64,000 nucleotides of DNA, from positions 65,462,513-65,526,512 of the forward strand of contig OZ018330.1 in NCBI GenBank assembly GCA_963969495.1, read 5' to 3'. The notes beneath the pieces are model-generated. The model was not told the origin of the DNA and ran no database searches. It saw only the letters and a program-made list of their open reading frames with translations. Positions 58,183 through 64,000 of this stretch are shown here, one piece after another (within the stretch, counting starts at the first letter, position 1; each line of letters starts with the position of its first letter). Made by a program: the position numbers and the translations under genes. This stretch comes from Ceratothoa steindachneri. Taxonomy: Eukaryota; Arthropoda; Malacostraca; Isopoda; Cymothoidae.

Positions 58183-60387
58183 CTATGAATACAATTGTTC
58201 TACGCTATTCGGTAACGCATTCCTACTGAGTGCGTCAGCGACCTGGTTATCGGAACCTTTGATATAATTTATTTTAAATTGATACTCTTGCAAGAGTAAA
58301 CTCCAGCGCATGATGCGGCCGTTTGAGTGTCTCAAATTCCTAATATAGGCTAACGGACGGTGGTCGGTTCCTATTTGAAAATCTTTACATATCAAGTACA
58401 GCTTGAATTTGTCTATGACCCAGATAATTGATAGAGCTATCTTTTCTCTAGTGGCATATCTCTTTCCGCGTGGTAATAATTGACGACTAGCATATGCAAC
58501 TGGATGACTCGTTCTGTCATCCACGTATTGAAGGAGTACACCTCCAATGCCCTCGTTGATCACGTCGGTCTTAACCCCAAAGGATTTTTCCGGGTTGGGC
58601 AACTTAAAAAGGGGGGCAGAAATGAACTTACTTTTGAGCTGATTAAAATGGGAAACAGCGACATCATTCCAACGTAAACGATCGGAGAAATTCTTTTCCT
58701 GAAGGGGGCATAGGGGGGCCGAAATTGCAGCGAAATTCGGAACAAATCGCTGATAGGGAGAAACTGATCCTAGGATCGATCTTAATGGCTTCTTTGTAAT
58801 CGGGAGGGGCATGTCGGCGATTGCCTTAATCTTGTTCTCGTGGGGACCTAACTTGTTTTGTCCTATTTTGAAACCCAAATATTTGATGGTTTCGTGGGCA
58901 AACTGGCATTTGCTGGGGCCAATGGTGAGGCCATTTTCACGCAGTTGCTCGAAAAGAGCTAATAGGGTGGGTAAATGGTGATTCCATTTAATTAGTTCTA
59001 GTAGCTGACTCTTCGGACGTGGTGTCAGCTGCGCGTCACTATCCAGGTCAGAGGGTTCTAAAGACTTGCCTGGTAGGGAAGGAGGAGGGTAATCGGCATC
59101 AGGTTGGATGCACACTGTCTGGATTACCTTAAGGGACTCCGCGGGGCAATCCTCTTCAAGCGCCGATGCTTCGTCCAGTTCTACGAAGGTATCTCCATGG
59201 GCGCGTTGGGGGTTCTTTTTTTCTTGGGGTCCATGGACAGTCTCCGTGTCCTTGTCTGGGGCCTTATCACCTAAGGGTGTTAGTGATTTACACTCCTTTT
59301 GTGCCGTCCTAAAGTCCTGGTTAAAGGTTTCCGAGAAATCGGACGGTATCGGGGTTCTGATGGGGACGGGCTCCTGGGCTTCTTTCTTATCTCGGCCTTG
59401 AGGAAGGGCGGCCTGAAACACAGGGTCGAAACTTACTTGGGGGCTCTGTCCTATAAGTACGGAACAGAATTTTATGAGTGCTACAATGACTTCAGCCCAG
59501 CCATTATAATATTGACACTGCAGGTAACATCTAGCGACGGGGAATCGGTTCGCCCGCCCAAGTTGGTCATGTACCACCGCAAATTTTTCGTGGTTAGAGG
59601 CCACTGAGAGGAGTTCGTCGGACACGATGAAGCACGTACATCCTGTGTCCCTGACGAGAGTCAAAACTCGGCAGCTGTCCACGCTGCCCTCCTCATATTT
59701 CAAAGTTCCCGATGAACTTTTACCAAAAACAAAATTTACCTGGTGGCCTGACGGAGGGGGAGAAGTTTCTGCTTGGGTCTGCACCACCGGGGGAGCCGGG
59801 GTTGCATTAATCTGGTGAACTTGGTGGGCTGGTCCGCTCTTAAGCCTAGAATTTTGGGGGCAATTCCAGCTCATGTGGTTTTCTACACCACAGGTGAAGC
59901 ATATGGTTGGTCGCTTCGGGAAGAGAGATGGAGGAGAAGTCTTAACGGGAGGTTTGGAGTCCCGTTGTTGGTTTTGGGGAAAGAAGTTTTGGGGTTTTAC
60001 GGGGCTCGGAAACTTTGTCAGCTTTCCTGGGAAGGGGCGCGAATCCGTCCTTCTTTCTTCTCGTTGGATTACTCTTTCCCGTTCCTCTCTTTCTCTTTCT
60101 TTTTCTACCTTTTTTCTTTGAACTTCTGCTTTAATCCGAGCTAATTCAATCTGAAGCTCAGTTTGTCTTATCCGTTCCCCTCTTTCTCTTTCTTCTCGTT
60201 GTATTTCTCTTTCTTCTCGTTGTATTTCTCTTTCTTCCTTTTTTCTTTGTATTTCTCTTTCTTCCTCTTTTCTTTGCTCCTCTAGAATGTACTCAGTTAG
60301 TTCTTTTCCGGAAAGTCCACAGGACTCTCCTTGCGCTTTAAAGATTTCGAACAGAGTCATCTTTGCACTTGGGGGCGCACTAGTCAA
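58183..60387 (-). CDS. Fused gag-protease-RNase H ORF, copy 2
   Basis: The reading frame and domain order are the same as in copy 1. The only protein difference I see is residue 261, Ser here and Pro in copy 1 (base 59607 against 55098). All other features, including absence of capsid, RT palm and integrase, are shared. The near-identity means the duplication is very recent or artificial. The leader and primer-site candidate lie at 60388-60734 (TTGGTATCAGGTGTG on minus at about 60701), and the polypurine tract is at 57779-57791. Confidence 0.88.
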   Translation of the reverse strand: MTSAPPSAKMTLFEIFKAQGESCGLSGKELTEYILEEQRKEEEREIQRKKEEREIQREEREIQREERERGERIRQTELQIELARIKAEVQRKKVEKEREREERERVIQREERRTDSRPFPGKLTKFPSPVKPQNFFPQNQQRDSKPPVKTSPPSLFPKRPTICFTCGVENHMSWNCPQNSRLKSGPAHQVHQINATPAPPVVQTQAETSPPPSGHQVNFVFGKSSSGTLKYEEGSVDSCRVLTLVRDTGCTCFIVSDELLSVASNHEKFAVVHDQLGRANRFPVARCYLQCQYYNGWAEVIVALIKFCSVLIGQSPQVSFDPVFQAALPQGRDKKEAQEPVPIRTPIPSDFSETFNQDFRTAQKECKSLTPLGDKAPDKDTETVHGPQEKKNPQRAHGDTFVELDEASALEEDCPAESLKVIQTVCIQPDADYPPPSLPGKSLEPSDLDSDAQLTPRPKSQLLELIKWNHHLPTLLALFEQLRENGLTIGPSKCQFAHETIKYLGFKIGQNKLGPHENKIKAIADMPLPITKKPLRSILGSVSPYQRFVPNFAAISAPLCPLQEKNFSDRLRWNDVAVSHFNQLKSKFISAPLFKLPNPEKSFGVKTDVINEGIGGVLLQYVDDRTSHPVAYASRQLLPRGKRYATREKIALSIIWVIDKFKLYLICKDFQIGTDHRPLAYIRNLRHSNGRIMRWSLLLQEYQFKINYIKGSDNQVADALSRNALPNSVEQLYS

Positions 60388-60734
60388 CCAACTAAAATTC
60401 CTTGCAACAAGAATTATGCCTCTATAGAATTAGCCTACCTAAATATGGGCACTGACCTATTCGTACTTGGTTTCTCAATCTAAATAACCACTGACTAAAA
60501 TCACAAAAAAAACAAACAAATTATTATAACCGTTCCTTGAGCTACTCCAGCTTCTTAAGTTTAAAAAAAAAGGGGATAGCAATCGTTAAAACAAAAGGGA
60601 ACTACTATATTCTATTATTATAACGAATAACACTATGCTTTACTCGACTGAGACCAGTGTTTGCAAAGATATAGCGTTAAACCTTACACACCTGATACCA
60701 AATTAAATAGTATATATATATATATATATACATA

Positions 60735-62288
60735 TGTCGTAGAATGACTCCCGACGATATACCATATATCACTATTCGTTGAGGGAACTTCCTTAATTAT
60801 CTCTAGAGTGCGTTTTTACTGTCTGGCGGCCGATATTATGTATCTTCAAAATGCTTAAGAAGTGGAACTGAGCTCAAGGATAATAATATTGCTATCATTA
60901 ATAAAATAGAGTTTTATTAATAATAACTATCAGCAAACACAAAAACGGTAAAATATTGACAAACAGAATGGAAAGGGTCGTGGAGACTCGGGCTAATCCA
61001 GGGATTTAAGGGATCAAAAAAAGGTAAAACAAATATGGAGTTAAAGAGATGGGATGGTTCGATAAACCATTTAAAGCACAGGATAGAATTGACAAATAAG
61101 GGATCAATACTCAAAAGGTGACGCTTGGCTTACGTAACTTCATTAGGGTGCAGTGGAAGGTACTTGAAGGAATATTCGGTCCGCTGGCGAGTTCCAGCCG
61201 AAGGGGGGGGGATAAAAGGATCCTGACGTGGCGTCTTGGAAAGGAGAACCGTTACTCGACGAACGGCTTGACGAACAATGGCTGTTCTAGGTTGTTCTCT
61301 TCTGAACAAAGGGGGGGGATGAGAACCGTCTCTTGTCTACGGGCTCAAGAACAATGGCTGTTCTAATGTTGTTCTCCTTTGAACAACAGGGGGGGTGAGA
61401 ACCGTTTCTTGGCGAATGGCTCAAAACGAACAATGGCTGTTCTAATGTTGTTCTCCTTGAACAACAGGGGGGGATGAGAACCGTTTCTTGGCGAAGGGCT
61501 CAAAACGAACAATGGCTGTTCTAATGCTGTTCTCCTTGAACAACAGGGGGGGGGATGAGAACCGTTTCTTGGCGAAGGGCTCAAAATGAACAATGGCTGT
61601 TCTAATGCTGTTCTCCTTGAACAACAGGGGGGGGGGGATGAGAACCGTTTCTTGGCGAAGGGCTCAAAACGAACAATGGCTGTTCTAATGCTGTTCTCCT
61701 TGAACAACAGGGGGGGGGGTGAGAACCGTTTCTTGGCGAAGGGCTCAAAACGAACAATGGCTGTTCTAATGCTGTTCTCCTTGAACAACAGGGGGGGGGA
61801 GGATGCCTTGGGGACTTGGCGTCACTAAAGGCTCGAACCTTTGGCACTCAAGGAATATTGTCCTCCTTCTGGACAAGTGATGGTGAATCTCGAGGTCGAG
61901 GTCCCTTGGCGCACAAAGGGAGAGAGGGTCGTGGTGATGTTTCGCGACGAAAATCTGCATCTCCAATCTGATCTTAGTGGTAAAGTTTCCATATAAATAG
62001 CCAGGACATCTCCTTGGCGTGGGGGAAAATGGAGTGAAAGCTTGGAGGGAACGCAGAGCCGGGCCGGAGAAAAATGTCTTATCTGTTCATAAGCCTAACT
62101 CGATCTGGCGAGGTCGGCGTATGGGGGTGAACGGGGGGACGATAACCTCCTTGTTTAAACATTGGCATCCGGTAGCTGTTGATAAGACTCCAAGCCTCGA
62201 ATCGAAGATGCACGTGGGTAGCCTCATGGTTTTAAATAAAATGTGATAGAAGTTGAAATGAATGCAGCTCTGAACTCGTTCTATCACA
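60735..62288 (-). repeat. LTR 3 (1554 bp; outer 5' LTR)
   Basis: On the minus strand it starts TGTGATAGAACGAG at 62288, directly after the Maverick repeat and TACTT (62289-62293). Carries seven G-run repeat units (61274-61805). Confidence 0.95.
61274..61805. repeat. ~79-bp tandem repeat with G runs in LTR 3 (7 units)
   Basis: Same arrangement as LTR 2, with a longer G run in one unit (10 at about 61628). Confidence 0.94.
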
Positions 62289-62293
62289 TACTT

Positions 62294-63043
62294 CTTTACT
62301 ACTATTGAATTTGAGAGGTGATTGGGCTGACCCAATATACAGGATTTCAATCCGATCAATTGGATGATATGAATAACTCGACGAATTTGGTCGAACAAAT
62401 CAACCGTAGATGAATAGACTGGAATAAATTTATAACCAAATCCGCACACAACTTTGGTCACTAAATAGCTACTAAACTTGGGTGTGTTACGGTGTAGATG
62501 GAGGATTATCTTATAACGTGTGACACATACGTTTAGCGACAAATGAGTAAAAACATTTGCGGTTAATATGGGTGTGGACTCGCTTTAGCCTACTAGAGGA
62601 GTTGTTACCTTACTATTTCCCAAACTTCTAAACCAGATTTTTTTGGTATGGGTGGAGTAGCGACCTTTATCTCCGAAATAATGTCTAGACCCATCTCATT
62701 TATTAAAATCAGATATAAAGTCGGTAAAGATTAAGTGTGCGCGCTCCATTAAATCCATCCAGAGGAGACTTCCCTCCTCCTCCAAACAGTTTGTCATTAA
62801 AATGGCGAATAAAAATTGAGATAGTTGGGCGGAGTCACCAAGATGCTGAAGTGAAAAAATCAAGTCAACTTTAATTATGTGCTGCTATTCTAATGAAACC
62901 TATTAGTATATTTATTTTAAAAATAAAAAAATATATATAATAAGATATAGAAAGAAATAATTATTATCACAATAATAATAATACCAATTGTGTATCCATA
63001 TGCATAATTTAATCATGAGCTACTTGTTATCCCTTTTTTAACT
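62294..63043 (-). repeat. Right inverted repeat of the Maverick-like element, outer part
   Basis: Reverse complement of 40149-40911. Clear blocks are TTATCTTATAACGTGTGACA (about 62508) against 40680-40700, and GGATGGATTTAATGGAGCGC (on minus, about 62763) against 40440. It ends near 63043 (minus AGTTAAAAAAGGG). Confidence 0.84.
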
Positions 63044-63325
63044 TTCATTCTTTTTTAAAGATCGCTTTTCTGCCAATGCGTACATCTGATGGCAAACGAG
63101 TTTGAAACTCACTAAGCTCGTAAGTTCGTACAGATAAGAAGAAATAACAGGAGGGTAGTGAACGGGGGGATGGTGAGGCAGCGGGTACAAGCAAGGTGGG
63201 TGAATCCTTTATGAAGTCAAACAAATTGTCGACTTTGCTCGAAAACACTCGCTGACCTAGCCATTTAGGGACTCGGGATTAGTATAACAAATTGGCCGAC
63301 TCGCCTTGGGTATTACAATAATACT
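63044..63325. other. Spacer between Maverick-like element and satellite
   Basis: No feature recognised. Confidence 0.45.
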
Positions 63326-64000
63326 GAAGTTGTCGCTTGTGGGTATTTTCCTGTTTCTAAAAAAAGTAGATGAGCTCCATTTGGTGCTTAAATTTTTTTT
63401 CGTTATTTTTAAATTAAATAAGGATAAGTTCGTTTTGGGAGCTTTTTTCATATTTTTCTTAGTAAAACACATAAATGCGTTTGTGGCTTAGTGTTATTTT
63501 TCTCTCGTAAACAAAGTAAAAGAAGCCGAGGTCCGTTAATGGCGTGGCGTTATTTTCCTCTTTTTCTAAATAAAAGAAATTGAAATGCGTTTGCAGCTTA
63601 TGGATATTTTCCTGGGATTATAAAGAAAATAAGCTGAGTTCCGTGAGGTCATTGAGGTCAGTTTCCTCTGCTACTCAAGAAAAGAAACTGAATTCCGTTT
63701 GAATCTTGACGATATTTTGCTCTTTCTAAAGAAGAGAAGTTGAACCGTGTTTGTGGCTTAGTGACATTTTCCTAGGTTTTAGAAGCAAGGTAGCTGAGCT
63801 CCGTTTGTGGCTGTGGGTATTTTCATCTGTTTCTAAATAAAGGAAGCTAGCATTGTTTTGGCTTTTAGAGGTATTTTCATCTGTTTCTAGTGATTTTGGC
63901 TTGTTCCTGATCTCCGACTGTGGTTTGGGGGTATATTTTTATGTTTCCAAAGAAAAGAAGCTGAGATCTTTTATGGCTTTTAGGTATTTTTCTAAAGAAA
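63326..64000. repeat. ~53-bp satellite array, fifth block (runs off window)
   Basis: About 13 units like those at 23215-30640, e.g. TTTCTAAATAAAGGAAGC (about 63831). Satellite on both sides of 40.1-63.05 kb shows that the Maverick-like element lies within one satellite-rich domain. Confidence 0.92.

Larger units (their letters stand above)
51726..62288 (-). mobile_element. Tandem LTR retrotransposon: LTR-internal-LTR-internal-LTR
   Basis: Three LTRs and two internal regions share one period (4500 then 4509 bases). TACTT stands at 51721-51725 and again at 62289-62293, directly outside the outermost LTRs, and not at the inner junctions. On the minus strand each LTR starts TGTGATAG and ends CTACGACA. 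One insertion followed by LTR-LTR unequal exchange explains this; an assembly duplication would also. Confidence 0.95.

Noticed and set aside
61363..61847. Long minus frames of 80-141 codons in the LTRs (also 52433-52946 and 56853-57336)
   Set aside because: They are translations of the ~79-bp repeat; frame depends on G-run length, and parallel frames are equally open. Not called as genes.

Overview
This window looks like repeat-rich, AT-rich nuclear DNA from an arthropod. The mix of Tc1/mariner, hAT, Ty3/gypsy, Penelope and Maverick remnants with many (TA)n tracts would fit a copepod genome such as a sea louse, but that species guess rests on general knowledge and is weak. I found no intact host gene, functional tRNA, rRNA or CRISPR array. 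Almost everything recognisable is a transposable element, a decayed copy of one, or satellite DNA. The only long intact reading frames are two near-identical 734-codon retrotransposon ORFs.

Layout. 1-3680: 3' part of a decayed Ty3/gypsy element (A). 3727-4740: Penelope-like fragment with a GIY-YIG domain. 5.9-7.7 kb: two different Tc1/mariner transposase remnants. 8246-11202: a hAT element (ZBED5-like transposase) with terminal repeats and an imperfect 8-bp target duplication. 11.3-23.1 kb: a (GA)n tract, a short minisatellite, a decayed LINE (16.8-18.6 kb), a probable tRNA-derived SINE and long unassigned stretches. 23.2-30.6 kb: a degenerate ~53-bp satellite with signs of a ~1.15-kb higher-order period; more of it lies at 31.9, 38.2-39.7 and 63.3-64.0 kb. 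Within and beside it sit five copies of a small element bounded by AGTCGCGTG/CACGCGACT and ending in a short hairpin, some holding ~125-bp internal tandem repeats; I read these as Helentron-associated (HINE/DINE-like) elements. 30.6-37.2 kb: a Tc1-like remnant, two related mariner copies, a multicopy arthropod ORF family pseudogene, and a gag leader fragment.

40.1-63.05 kb is one nested structure. A Maverick/Polinton-like element (long inverted repeats of about 1.5 kb, decayed protein-primed type DNA polymerase B) was interrupted by gypsy element B (44.2-50.9 kb). Its right inverted repeat was then split by an LTR retrotransposon now present as LTR-internal-LTR-internal-LTR (51726-62288), flanked by one TACTT duplication. 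The left inverted repeat keeps the matching empty target site.

The 734-aa ORF joins a gag-leader coiled coil, a zinc knuckle, a protease-like segment, the tail of reverse transcriptase and RNase H. The capsid, RT palm and integrase appear to be missing, so the element is probably non-autonomous, yet the frame is open in both copies. Boundaries given to the base are those where termini or duplications can be read; others are approximate.
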